Part shown: positions 26,817-37,600 of the stretch, in pieces
Position numbering within the stretch: position 1 is the first letter of the stretch
How the letters are laid out: each line of letters starts with the position of its first letter
DNA from: Linnemannia hyalina
Lineage: Eukaryota; Mortierellomycota; Mortierellomycetes; Mortierellales; Mortierellaceae
DNA: 64,000 nt
Assembly (NCBI GenBank): GCA_019671135.1
Contig: JAHRHY010000015.1
Span: forward strand, 1,488,001-1,552,000
Direction: 5' to 3'
Notes under the pieces: model-generated
What the model was told of the DNA's origin: nothing
Databases searched by the model: none
The model's input: only the letters and a program-made list of their open reading frames with translations
Made by a program: the position numbers and the translations under genes

Positions 26817-27714
26817 TAAACTATTGCCCCCCCCCTTCCCATTATTCAGGCCTGCGTATGTGTAAACGGCCATTCATGCCCCTATTGACCTTTAGCATTG
26901 AAAACCCCCTGAAATGACACTCCTAAGAGTTACTTTTAACATTTCTTGTGACAAATCATAACGAGCCAGCCGACAAGAGGCAATGAAGGGAGTCATATTC
27001 GAAAGAACAAGGGAGGGCTAGAAACCTCATTGGTAAAAACAACGTCTTGGGATTCTATTTTAGAACCAGTCGGGAAAGGGGCGGCGATGAACAGGAATAT
27101 TACTTGTCCTTACAGCCCGGCACAGCCAGCAAGACGGTCCCTTATGTCCTTCCGAAAAAAAAATGGGATGTGCGTTGAGAATGATGGGTCGAGGGATGGG
27201 GAAAATCTCGTCGGTCTGTGATGATGTCGGGCATGTTTGTAATCGATTCAGGGGGGAGGAGGAAAACAGAAGCACGTCAAAAAGGGAGGGAGAAAGAGTG
27301 TCGGCACACGTATCAAAAGCATGTCCGAGAAAACAGCAAAGGTACGACATGCAAACCCTCTTCCCCGTTCAACGATGACAAACCTTGTTGCCAACGCAAT
27401 TGAACCATCGACATAGATAGAAGAATGAAAAGAAAGAACAAACAAGAATGCTTTTCCAAATCGCCAGGGCTGTTTATTATCATCCGAGTGTCCCCAATAA
27501 AAATATACAAAAAAATGAATGGGGGTGGGCATCAAGGAGGAAAGTAAAAACTCCTGTGATGTTTCTATGTTTAGTGGGTGGTGGGTGGTGGTGTAATGAA
27601 TGGGGCGGGGGTGATGGAAGAACCTGAAAAGAAGGCGAAACTCCCATCTTATCAATCAAGCCAATCCAGCTCGTTGTCCTTTCCTTGGCAGACGAACAGA
27701 ACAAGAAAGAAATC
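26817..27714. other. Convergent 3' region between RPP30 and the 4-helix membrane protein
   Basis: About 900 bp between two converging genes. It has a run of nine C near 26826. The minus-strand frames at 27248-27812 are rich in F, L, S and P and lack recognisable features. No gene is supported. Confidence 0.5.
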
Positions 27715-28245
27715 TTAGTTGGTCTTCTTCTCCTTGATGACCTGGCGCTTATCGCGACCAATGGCATAGGTCCAGTTGTAAAGACCAATAGCCAACAACA
27801 AACCGCCAACAATGGTCAAACCCTGATCAACGTAGACCGAGGTAGGGAACATCTCGGCGACCTTCTCGGACGCAACGTCGTTGGGCTCGGGGGCGGTAAA
27901 GACGCAGCCCAACATGAGGAAGTCCTTGGTGATAACGAACATGATACGGAACAAGAGAGGGGCATACGAAAAGAGATCAAACTTCTCATCGGTCAAGGCA
28001 AAGGAGAAGGCGGCGGACTCGAGGAGGGCCGAGGCAAAGTTGCGGATAATGTCGACACCGAGGAAGAGCTTGTAGTAGAGGAGGGAGCTCTCGGAGGCCG
28101 AGGTGAAGGTCTGGACGTAGGACTTGGCGTGGGCATCGACGGCGATCAGGTCGATGTTGGGGAACCAGCGGTTGAAGGCGATTGTGGCGCCATAAACGGC
28201 GAGGACGGTGAGGACAAAGTCCTGGTCGACGAATGAGCGAGGCAT
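27715..28245 (-). CDS. Small multi-pass membrane protein of unknown function
   Basis: A single-exon frame of 176 residues starting MPRSFVDQDF. In-frame codons continue upstream to an ATG at 28446, but that part is low-complexity and leader-like, so the ATG at 28245 is preferred. Four hydrophobic stretches look like membrane or re-entrant helices: FVLTVLAVYGATIAFNRWF, LLYYKLFLGVDIIRNFAS, APLLFRIMFVITKDFLMLG and LTIVGGLLLAIGLYNWTY. The C-terminus is charged (GRDKRQVIKEKKTN), compatible with a cytosolic tail. There is no cleavable signal peptide and no motif I recognise. Codon use is regular and C-ending, supporting a real, probably well-expressed gene. It diverges from the first metallo-hydrolase gene across 1.3 kb. 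Confidence 0.75.
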   Translation of the reverse strand: MPRSFVDQDFVLTVLAVYGATIAFNRWFPNIDLIAVDAHAKSYVQTFTSASESSLLYYKLFLGVDIIRNFASALLESAAFSFALTDEKFDLFSYAPLLFRIMFVITKDFLMLGCVFTAPEPNDVASEKVAEMFPTSVYVDQGLTIVGGLLLAIGLYNWTYAIGRDKRQVIKEKKTN

Positions 28246-29533
28246 GATGATGATCGAGTTGTAGTTGTTGGTGGTGTTGTTGATGAGGATGACCTTGAAG
28301 CTGGACTGGACTGGACTAGGGCGGGAGGGAACTTGCTTGGAGACTTGGAAAGTTGATGAGAAAAGAAGAGAAAAGAGAAAAAAGAGATGAGAAAAAGGGG
28401 AAAATAAGTAAATCAAAAGTACGTTGTTTCTTGTTGGTGAGCACAAGAAAAAGGAACCCAGATGAACACGAACAAGAGATGAACACGACGAACAGCAAAT
28501 GTACTCGAATCTCTTCTTTGACTTCTTTCACCTGTAGAAAGCTCCCTTATTCTTCACTCACACGTCCTAACCATGTGCACACGCATACAAAAAAAACACC
28601 ATCGAGACACGCATCTATCTCATAAGAACATCTTCGTTTTACTATTTTTCTCTGCCCTTCCCATACTGCTTTCTGCTAACCCTCGCTCATTTTGCATTTC
28701 CTTGGTACCTATCAAAATTGAAGAAGCTATTGAACTAAACAAAAAAAAAAGATAAAAAAAAAGAGGCCAGGCCAACAACAACAAGGAGGGGAGCCCCACG
28801 TCGAATGCTTATTTCTCTTTCCGGGTCCCCAATTGGCTGCATTCTTGTCAATCGGTATTTCGGTACATTTTGCTCTCACCCTCCTTATCCTTCTCCTCTC
28901 ACCCACCTACCTTTCTGTTGTTTGTGTTTTTTGTCTTTTTTTCTCTTTTTTTCTCTTGAGTAACCATGTCTGGGAGCTCAACTTCAGTTCCAGCCAACGT
29001 TCTTTCTTTTGTTCTTCGCCTTCTTCTTCCCGCTGTACACACGTCGCAATGTGTCGAACCAATCACCACGCTGCACAACTTTAAAACTGTGGCTTATGGG
29101 GAGATCAGAGAGTGGATAAGAGTGTTTGGTGGCCAGGAAGAAGGGCCTATCGCACTTGCTGTGGAGACTTGCTCATGAATTCTGAATTCTTGATCTCACA
29201 TGATCCTGGTTTTAATGATCTCAGACAGAGAGTCCAAGTGGACATTTTTTGAAAACGTTCTTCGGCTCAAACTTCAATACTCCCTAATGCTGACAACTTG
29301 CTTTGCGACTTTTGACTTTTTTGACTTTTGTTGCCGTTCTTCCGGATAAACCCACTCCCGCTCCCTTCATTCTTCTTCTCCTCTTCTCTTCCTCACACCT
29401 TCTTCTTTTCGTCGCTTTATCTGTCCGCTTCATTTCTTCCTCTTCTTCTTCTTTTTCTTCTCCTTTTTTCCAATCTTTGCCATCTTCCCTCACTCCACCT
29501 TCCCCCTCTTCACAACCAGCAACAATCCTAAAT
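28246..29533. promoter_or_regulatory. Shared upstream region between the membrane-protein gene (-) and the first MBL-fold gene (+)
   Basis: About 1.3 kb. The last 200 bp before 29534 are a long CT-rich tract (29340-29520), typical of fungal promoters and leaders. A-rich runs lie at 28740-28765. The 5' leader of the membrane-protein gene occupies the left end. Short frames here are low-complexity and not called. Confidence 0.45.
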
Positions 29534-30698
29534 ATGACAACCACAGAAGTAACCAAGCTCCTCCCTGACCAGAACGAGTTCCTTGAACTGCGCCCAGGAC
29601 TCTTCCGCTGCACATTTGTCCTCACCTTCGGACCCGTCGGCCTCCCCATCGCCACCTTCCTCATCCGCGGCAATCCTATCCCTGCCACAGACGACAAGGC
29701 CCATGAATGGATCATGATCGATGCCGGTGCACCCCCACACGCCGCTCAGATCCTCACCGCCGTCGAACGCGTCCTCTCCCACCCACAGGACACCCTCAAA
29801 TACCTTTGTATCACTCACGCTCACTTGGACCACACTGGCACAACCCCCCTCCTCCTTGAGCGGTACCCTGCCTGCAAAGTCATTGCTCACCCTGAAGAGA
29901 GACCTTTCCTGTGTGAAGGGAAGGGGTACAAAAGCTGCGCGGGCGATACGTGGGTGTTTAACGTGATGAAGCATTTGGCGTTGGCGAGCAAAGTCCAGAT
30001 CCCGGTGGAGAGGATGCTTTGGGTTAGGGAGGGAGAGGAATGGGAGTATGGCGGGTTGGTGAAGGTGATTGAGACCCATGGACATACTCCTGGTAAGCAC
30101 CTTTTTTTATATATGTCTGTGGTTTCTGGGTACCACGCTTTGTTGTTGTTTCTGTTGTTGTTTTTTTCTCCTTTTTTTTATGCTTTTTTTATGCGGGCAC
30201 GGTTTTGCCGAAGATCACTCCTCTGAACAATCGCCACCAAAGAACTGACTACATATGGCCCACGTCGATAACGCAACTGAGTGATTGATGAGAAACCCTA
30301 AAACGAACAATCTATCGCATGTTTCTATCCCCTCTTCGGTCTGCGCCACCAACTTTTCACACCAAACAACCGCGTCCCCGCCATCACACTAGCTAACCCA
30401 CTCCTCCTTGCCTTTCACATAAAAAAACCTAGGCTCGATCTCATTCATCCACATCCCCTCGCGCTCAATAATGATCGGAGACGCATCCAAGAACCACGCC
30501 TTCCTCTCCAAACAGCCTGGTCTCTCTTACCCCCTTTCCACAGGCACCTGTCAAATGGGAACTGCCATCAAATCCATGGACAAGATTATTTCTTTGAAGG
30601 ATCAGGTTGATACCATTTTCCCGGCTCATGATTATAACCACGAGGGGGTTACTGTTGAGGAGATGGAGGTCTTCAGGGCCTCTAACCCGCGTTCCTAA
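29534..30698 (+). CDS. Metallo-beta-lactamase-fold hydrolase, copy A
   Basis: Two exons, 29534-30092 and 30433-30698, giving 274 aa. The intron (340 nt) is unusually long for this window. The metal-binding HxHxDH motif is present as THAHLDHTG (H95, H97, D99, H100). So are the later ligands of the fold: HGHTPGS, SIMIGDA and IFPAHDY. The product is a predicted soluble dinuclear-metal hydrolase of the glyoxalase II/lactonase-like superfamily; the substrate cannot be read from sequence. There is no signal peptide. It lies in tandem with copy B (31275-32381), with which it shares exon structure, intron position, intron phase and length. A 239-bp part of exon 1 is almost identical between them. The upstream in-frame codons (29303-29533) are a CT-rich leader, so the ATG at 29534 is chosen. 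Confidence 0.93.
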
Positions 30699-31274
30699 AT
30701 AGTTGTTTTTTTTGGCGTATGAGAAAATATGACCGTGGAGTCGAAGTAAACAGAAAGGACATATTAAAGCGACTAAAATGTTAACGCTTTTTGCAAGAGA
30801 TATTATTGTTTTTTTTTGTTCCCTTCTCGAAAAACTAAGCAGAAGTAAAATGCGCATGCAAAGACAAAACCTCCTGTATCAGGAAAGGGGTCAAAAGAAA
30901 TATAAAGGATCTTTTCGTCCAACCAACCCACAATGTTCATATCTTTCGATAAGAAGATCCCTCTAACACCGAGCGGCTGCGAGAAGTGAACTGGTTGGAC
31001 TACTGAACCAACTGGAGCCAACCTGAGTAGTGAAGCAATTGACCAAGTGAACTATCAGGACTGCTGAGCCAGCTGGTGAAGGGAAGGAGACTTGTAGTGA
31101 TTGAAGTGCTTGGAGCTATTTTTGCAAGAGCAAAGAAACTATGACTAAATTTTCTTTACTCGCGACTCTGTTTTTTTTTTCGCTCGAACCCCCTTATAAA
31201 CCTCGGTCTCCCTCTTCCTTGTACACTTTTCAACTCCAACACCCTGTCACTTCCCGGAATTCTCAAGAAAAAAA
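30699..31274 (+). promoter_or_regulatory. Spacer and promoter between the two MBL-fold genes, with a TATA box
   Basis: The 576-bp spacer holds the 3' flank of copy A and the promoter of copy B. TTATAAA at 31194-31200 lies 75 bp before the copy B start, a good TATA position. An imperfect 33-bp direct repeat (units near 30982 and 31045, sharing AAGTGAACT, GGACT and CTGG blocks) lies about 150 bp upstream of the TATA box and could be a regulatory element. Confidence 0.5.
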
Positions 31275-32381
31275 ATGGCTACTAAAGAAACACCAAAGCT
31301 CCTCCCAGACCAAAATGAGTTCCTTGAACTGCGCCCAGGACTCTTCCGCTGCACATTTGTCCTCACCTTCGGACCCGTCGGCCTCCCCATCGCCACCTTC
31401 CTCATCCGCGGCAATCCTATCCCTGCCACAGACGACAAGGCCCATGAATGGATCATGATCGATGCTGGCGCACCCCCACACGCCGCTCAGATCCTCACCG
31501 CCGTCGAACGCGTCCTCTCCCACCCACAGGACACCCTCAAATACCTTTGTATCACCCACGCTCACATGGACCATACCGGTGCAACCCTCCTTCTCCTTGA
31601 GCGGTACCCTACCTGCACAGTCATCGCCCACCCTGACGAGAGACCCTTTCTGTGCGATGGAAAGGGGTATAATAGTTGTAGTGGGGATCGGTGGGTGTTC
31701 AATGCGATGAAGTTTCTGACGGGCGCGCCTGCAAAGATGCGGGTTCCGGTTGAGAAGGTCGTTTGGGTAAAGGAGGGGGAGGGATGGGAGTATGGCTGGT
31801 TGGTGAAGGTTTTTGAGACTCCTGGACATACTCCTGGTAAGGAAGTATTTTCTTGTCGTTTGTTGATGCTGTTTTGCTGCATCGTTTTTTTTTCTTTTGC
31901 GAATGGACCGAAGATCGGACGCACTGTATAAGGTCACCTCGTCGATCCCCCCCCCTGATTGATGAGGGGCATATATGAAGCGAACGCCAGTTCCCCTATC
32001 GCCCAACTTCCATCATCAGTCTGCGCCACCAATTTTTCACACAAACGCGTCGTTGCCATCACCCTCACTAACCCGCCCCTTCCTTCCCCTTCCCTTCCCT
32101 TTCCAAAATACACATTAGGCTCGATCTCATTCATTCACACACCCTCCCGCTCAATCATGATCGGAGACGCCTGCAAGAACCACATGTCTCTTTCCAAACA
32201 ACCCCTCCTCTCCTACCCCCCTTCAAGAGGCACCTGCTACATGGACACCGCCATCCAATCCATGGACAAGATTATCTCTCTCAAGGACCAGGTCGATACT
32301 GTCTTCCCAGCACACAACTATAACGCGGATGGGGTGACCGTGCAGGAGATGGAGGCGTTGCGTGCTACTCCGAGTCCTTAG
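31275..32381 (+). CDS. Metallo-beta-lactamase-fold hydrolase, copy B
   Basis: Two exons, 31275-31836 and 32119-32381, giving 274 aa, the same length as copy A. HxHxDH appears as THAHMDHTG; later ligand motifs are PGHTPGS, SIMIGDA and VFPAHNY. The intron (282 nt) sits at the same place and phase as in copy A, so the pair arose by tandem duplication after the intron was present. Copies differ most in the intron, in the N-terminal 14 codons and in the region after the HxHxDH motif (for example TGAPAKMRVPVEKVVW versus LALASKVQIPVERMLW). This may alter substrate choice. It has its own TATA box. Family assignment is sure, substrate unknown. Confidence 0.93.
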
Positions 32382-33131
32382 CTAGTTTTTTTTTTTTTTT
32401 TTTTTTTTTTTAATAGTTGGGAAGGAGTCTTCTGTTGTATGGTGGTGAATGTTAGTCAATACATGATAGATTTTGCAAGTGTCATTTTTGTTTGCTTGTC
32501 TATTTGGAATGTCACCGCGTTGGATACAACCCATATGTCTCATTTCCACAGATCTAGATTGTCTCCTCCTCCTCCTTGTCCCCTTTGTCTTCCCTGCTCT
32601 CACCTAATTTCCGGTGCTGCATTGCCCTTTGCATCCTGCGGTCTCACTTTTTATCTCACGCCTCCCCTTCACCTTTTTTTATTTCCGCCTCATCGTTCTT
32701 TTGCTCACGCTCAGAGACATAATTTCAGCGATCGTATTTATGTGATATTTTCAGATGTTTTTGGATTTATTGGTATTTTTTTTTTGGTTCTCTTTCAAAG
32801 GGAAAAAACACAGCAAACAGAGAACGAAAGAAAGAGAGAGAAGAGGGGACATCTCCAGTATCAGGAAACGCTTTGCCCAATAACGGATAGGAGAGTCCCT
32901 TCTCCTCACTGCAAACTAGCTTCTTCTATCTACTACGTTGCTTCTGGTTATTGAAAGAGGACGGGCGGGGGTGGTGGTGGTGGTGTGGTGGCTATTAAGG
33001 TACTTTTTGGTAGTGGGAGGAGCGTGAACTTTTTGAAGAGTGGAGGGGGAGTAAACATCATCTAAAGATATGGTAATATGTAATAAGAGGAAAAAAGCAA
33101 AGAAACAACCATGAAGGAGAGAGCTCCCACT
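32382..33131. other. Convergent 3' region between MBL copy B and the Cu-only SOD gene
   Basis: 750 bp between converging genes. A pure T run of about 26 bases starts 5 bp after the copy B stop (32386-32411). The rest is T-rich with no coding frame I can support. Confidence 0.5.
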
Positions 33132-34434
33132 TTAAAGAGCCATCATGAAGAGGGCAACAACACCGGTGAGGGCAGCAGAGCCAACGAGCTTGGCAGCCGA
33201 GTTTCCGGCAGCAGTGGTTGTGGCAGGGTTGGCACCACCAGTAGTGGTAGTGTTGCCATATCCGTCAACGACCAAGTTACCGCAAGCAATACGGGTACCG
33301 TTGTTATGGATAACAACCGAGCGTCCGACCAAGGCACCGTTAGCGGGCTCGGTGAAGGACAACTGGTTGTCGATGTAGTGGATGGTGGAGAAGGTGCCGT
33401 CCGCGGTGGGGACAATGTTTCCGTGCTTGCCAGAGAGATCACCAATCTCGCAGGAGGTCACGTTAGCGGTGTTGCAGGGAGCGGTGCCGTTGAAGGGGTT
33501 CAAGTGTCCGTTGGTGGCCATGCAGCCATAGTTGGGGCCGACGGGGTCGGTGTGGATGTGGTACTGGTAACCAGCGGCCTTGTCGATGGCCATGGCGGTC
33601 GAGAGACCCTTGAGGCCGGTGAGGGTGACGTTAATACCGCCTTCGACCTTGTCGAAGGTGAAGTCGACGATGAAATCACCTATTAGTTGTTTGTAGTATA
33701 GAGAGGGAGGGAGACGAAGGATTAGTTTGCTTGTTCTTTTTGCCTGTTTTGATTGAGAGCCGCAAGCTTTATTCACCACCACTCGCTCCTTTTTTTGATT
33801 GTTTGGAGAGTTGTAATAGATAGATGTCGCACAAAGACATTCACAGAAAAAGGATAAAGGGAGCGAAATGGGTAATTAAAGTGTGTAGTCTGTTTGTTGG
33901 TTTTTCTTGTCTGTGTGTCCGGCTGCTGTTGTAAAATTAGAAAACGAGAGGAGGGTGCATATCCTTTTTTTTCAATCGAGAGCCAAAAGAGAAAGCTCTC
34001 ATTTGTTCGCTCTATTTGTAGGTTCATGATTGTTTGTCTAAACACCCGAGAATTGTGAATTGACTGTGATGGAAGGACGCGAAGGTATCTCCCAGGTATG
34101 GCAGTGGAATGGAGGGAATTGTCTCCACGAGAAATAAAAAAGTACTGCTGCCAACATCGCACAAGGAATTGGAGGGAGGAGACGGATGAAAGGCATGCTG
34201 TTATCCGAAGCAAACGGACAAACAGACAGACATGTATCGAAGCAACGAGGCATGTTCTCCTTCCCTCTCTCCCTTTTTGCTGTGGTAGAAAACAAACAGA
34301 GGGAACTGAGGAATGAACGTACCGTTGAGGTTGGTGACGTGGGCGGCACCGTGCTTGAGGTCAGCAGAGGGGGTTCCCTGGGCAGCGACGAGGCCGGCGA
34401 AGGCGAGGAGAGCGGTAGCAGACTTGAAAAGCAT
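33132..34434 (-). CDS. Secreted GPI-anchored Cu-only superoxide dismutase
   Basis: Two exons, 34434-34323 and 33679-33132, with a 643-nt intron, the longest resolved here; 219 aa. A signal peptide (MLFKSATALLAFAGLVAAQG) is followed by a superoxide dismutase beta-barrel. Candidate copper ligands are H78 and H80 in YHIHTD, H96 in GHLNP and H162 in VVIHNNG; R167 fits the catalytic arginine. The zinc site is absent: where Cu/Zn enzymes have HVGD this protein has CEIGD, followed by LSGKHG. The electrostatic loop is missing, since H162 is only five residues from R167. Those are hallmarks of fungal Cu-only SODs such as Candida Sod5. The C-terminus is Ser/Thr/Ala-rich and ends in a hydrophobic stretch (GSAALTGVVALFMMAL), a GPI-attachment signal. 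It probably detoxifies superoxide at the cell wall. Confidence 0.92.
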
Positions 34435-34611
34435 GTTGGTTATATGTATGTGTATGTGAGTGGGGTGGTTGTTGGTTGTGTCGGACGAGGACGTAAGTAG
34501 AGAGAGGAGAGAGAGAGTAAGAGGGTGAGGGGGTATGAATGAGTGATGGAAGAGTGAAGAGGAGAAAAGAGAGAAAGAAAGAAAGAGGTGAGCATCGGTG
34601 GAGGAAGGGGT

Positions 34612-34620
34612 CCTATTTAT
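34612..34620 (-). promoter_or_regulatory. Probable TATA box of the Cu-only SOD gene
   Basis: Minus-strand ATAAATAG lies 179 bp upstream of the SOD start codon, next to a purine-rich leader on the plus strand (34490-34590). Position and match are good for a regulated fungal gene. Confidence 0.55.
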
Positions 34621-37600
34621 CCAAAATTTGCGGTTGGATAGGATGGATACTTCATACTTTACTCTTTCACTGCCTCAATTCAATTCAATTGAAAGCTGTA
34701 TTCAGTATTTGCTGTATGCACTGGTTTTTGCCTGTTTCTATTATTATTATTATTCAACCTTATTCTGTCTGCCCTACTGCTGCTGCGACGATGATCCACC
34801 TCACTTTCCTACTCTCTCTCCTGTCGCATAGCCTTCTTCCTTCTTTCCCCACCTGGATACTTTGCACATCATACATTCGTGCTGCCTTCATTGCCTTTCC
34901 ACTAGCCTAGTGAGGTACTGCATGTAGGTGGCGGTTCATCCTCTTTCACACATTACCCGCCCAAAGCCCCCTGTTTTTGTCACCTTGACAGTGCGTCCGT
35001 TCTTTTTTCCTTCTTCCCTTTTCCCTCTCGCTCTTTGTCGTTCTTTGCCACCCCATGCTCGATAGCAAACAATCTGCAATCGCAAGGCAGGTTGGCAAAC
35101 AGGGGTTTTTTCTATTATTGTGTCTTGTTTTGGCCACGACTAACATGGTACCAAACGCATTCATGTTTGTTCGTAACCAACAATTGAACAAAGAGGACGA
35201 AGAAAGAAGAAGAAAGACAGACGAAGGGCATGACCACTCCTCTCCACCTCTCTCTACAACCCACCCCTACCTTATCCACCAATCCCTCCATCTCCTTCGC
35301 ATTGCTTGTCTCGATTTCTTTTCTGCTCGTTGTCTTTTCTACGAATCATGTCGCGAACAGATAAATGTACCAGGAATGCGCTTCCTCCTCCTACTCCTTA
35401 CCCCTAGCTCCTACTATTCTGAATTTATCCATTGGTCACCGCCCGCTGCTTCAGCTGGCGCTGTATCGATCGTATGAAGTGAGATGTATCAAATTCATCT
35501 TTGTCACCGCCCATTCGTCGTTTGCTTTCTGCGAGCAAGTGAACGAACGAGGTATTTTTCTTGTCGCGGTTTTTTTAGCGTAAAAAAGCCAGTAGCAAAG
35601 AGCAATATAGTACCACATCGATTGAATGAAATAAAAACTCTCGCAACCCCTTCCGCCCATTTTTTTTTCTTTCGTGAAAGTAAAAGCCCCAGCCTGGGTT
35701 GACTATTTTGCGCTCAATTGGTTCTTGCTTTTTCTCGATGTGAGTGTGCTGGCTCATTTCTCAAACTCTCCTCTAACCCTATCTCATCCTCATCCTTGTT
35801 GGCGTTGGTCGTTCGTGTGCACATACAACAACAACTTTCTTTTTTTATTTTTACACTCACACACACACACCCCATCGATGAACACAACATAAACAAAAAG
35901 GCAGGTGAAGGAAATGAACAAAATAAGTAACTCTCCACCACAACCAAACACTTGACCAAATCCCAAGCCCACGCATGAAAATGCCGTTACAATTGTTGAT
36001 TTGCTTGTGTTTGTGTATTTTGGTTGTTGACAGAAATAATATAGAGGGCTCTCATCTAGCCATCCCCCCTCTCAGTCCTATGGAAGAATGGATTTTTATG
36101 ATTGCGAATGAGCGGCACATTGCAAGGCGGATACTGAGCAGCGAACGTGAGTAAAATTGAGAGTGGGAGGTCTTTCCTATCTCGACCGCAAACAAACAGG
36201 GAGCAGAGGGAGCAGGATTACAACAAAGATCCAAATAGACACCTCGTTGTTTTTTCGTGTGAACCGTAATTAACATTACAAAGGGCTATCTCTCTCTTTT
36301 ATTAAGCCCTCAAAAATGAGTGCTCTCGTACTGTGCGCCAGACGTCGATGGGTAATGATTCTGGGGAGAGAGGTCTAGGGTGGACAAACCAGAGCTTGTA
36401 GGTCTGGCATGCTCCACCTTCATTCATTTTCTTCCTTTCGTAGGCATAGGCGTCGCTTTGCTCTCAAAGCCAACGAGGTTCACTGTTGTTTATATTTGAG
36501 TTTTTTTTTTGTTGTGTTTGCCAGAACTGCATTAGTCATTCTCGAATGATAATTCATGCGAGGGTGTCTCCTTTCCTTCGGATGATGATGACTGAGGTTC
36601 TCCTTAATTCTCTCCCACCGTTCCTCGGCCATAAACTCTCTCTGTCTTCCCCAGATTCGTGTGCATGAATGACCTCTCGCCCCCTTCCTGTCCCCTCTAC
36701 CCTCCTTCCTGCTTCCTTTCTGGCCCTTCCTTTGTCCGTTGCGTTTCCAAGGAAACAAGCGAATCAAAGACACCGTCATACCCGGTGAGTTATTCTGACC
36801 GACCAATGAGGAATGGAATCACCCGGATAGAAATAAGCTGGTTTCCTGCTGGTGAACCCTCTCTCTCTCTGTCTCTCTCCCCCCACCCCTATCTGGGCAG
36901 CATCATTTTGGTGGGTGGGAAAAAGATGTAGGATCCTATGTTGATCGGAGGAGGAGCATGAGGGACACCGGAGGTACCTGGAGAATGTACTCAGACAAAC
37001 AGGCTACAAAGGAAAAAAAAACCAAAACATTATGACTACTTGCATCTGCAGGTATCTCTTAAGATCGAGGGTTGAGAGAGGCCTTGCAAGGGCAACGCAC
37101 TAGCAGGAAAAATCTAGTACGCATGCATGCCTTTTTTTTTCAACATGAAAAAAGTGTTGCGCAAAAAGGAAAGATGAGGTCGCATCTCGATCTCTTGAAG
37201 TAACTCAACTAAATAAAAAAAAAACACTTCATCTTCCTCCCACAACCCTCATGTCGATTTTTTTTCCCTTTTTGTTCATAATCCACCGAGGAGGCGATTG
37301 CAACCAGTGAAAAGAAAAAAAAAGGACAGGAACGACAACGAAAAGGACCTGGGTTGTTGCTGTTGAGAGCATTGAAAAAAAAAAAAAAAAAGCGAAATTG
37401 ATTCCGGGTTTGGGCGTTGCACAAAACGAGAATCCCCTGTGGAACCTCATTTATGATATAATTCTATTTTTTTCACGGAAGCGAAGACTCTTTTCCATCC
37501 GGCAAAACCAGATGACGATCGATTGGATTTAACAAACCACCCCACAAGGAAAGGGGAGGTAAGAGCACCTTAGATGACGCCAACAAGGTCGACAACAACA

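Noticed and set aside
32386..32411. T26 run as a retrotransposon poly-A tail
   Set aside because: No target-site duplication or element body was seen next to it; homopolymers of 10-25 bases are common across this window.
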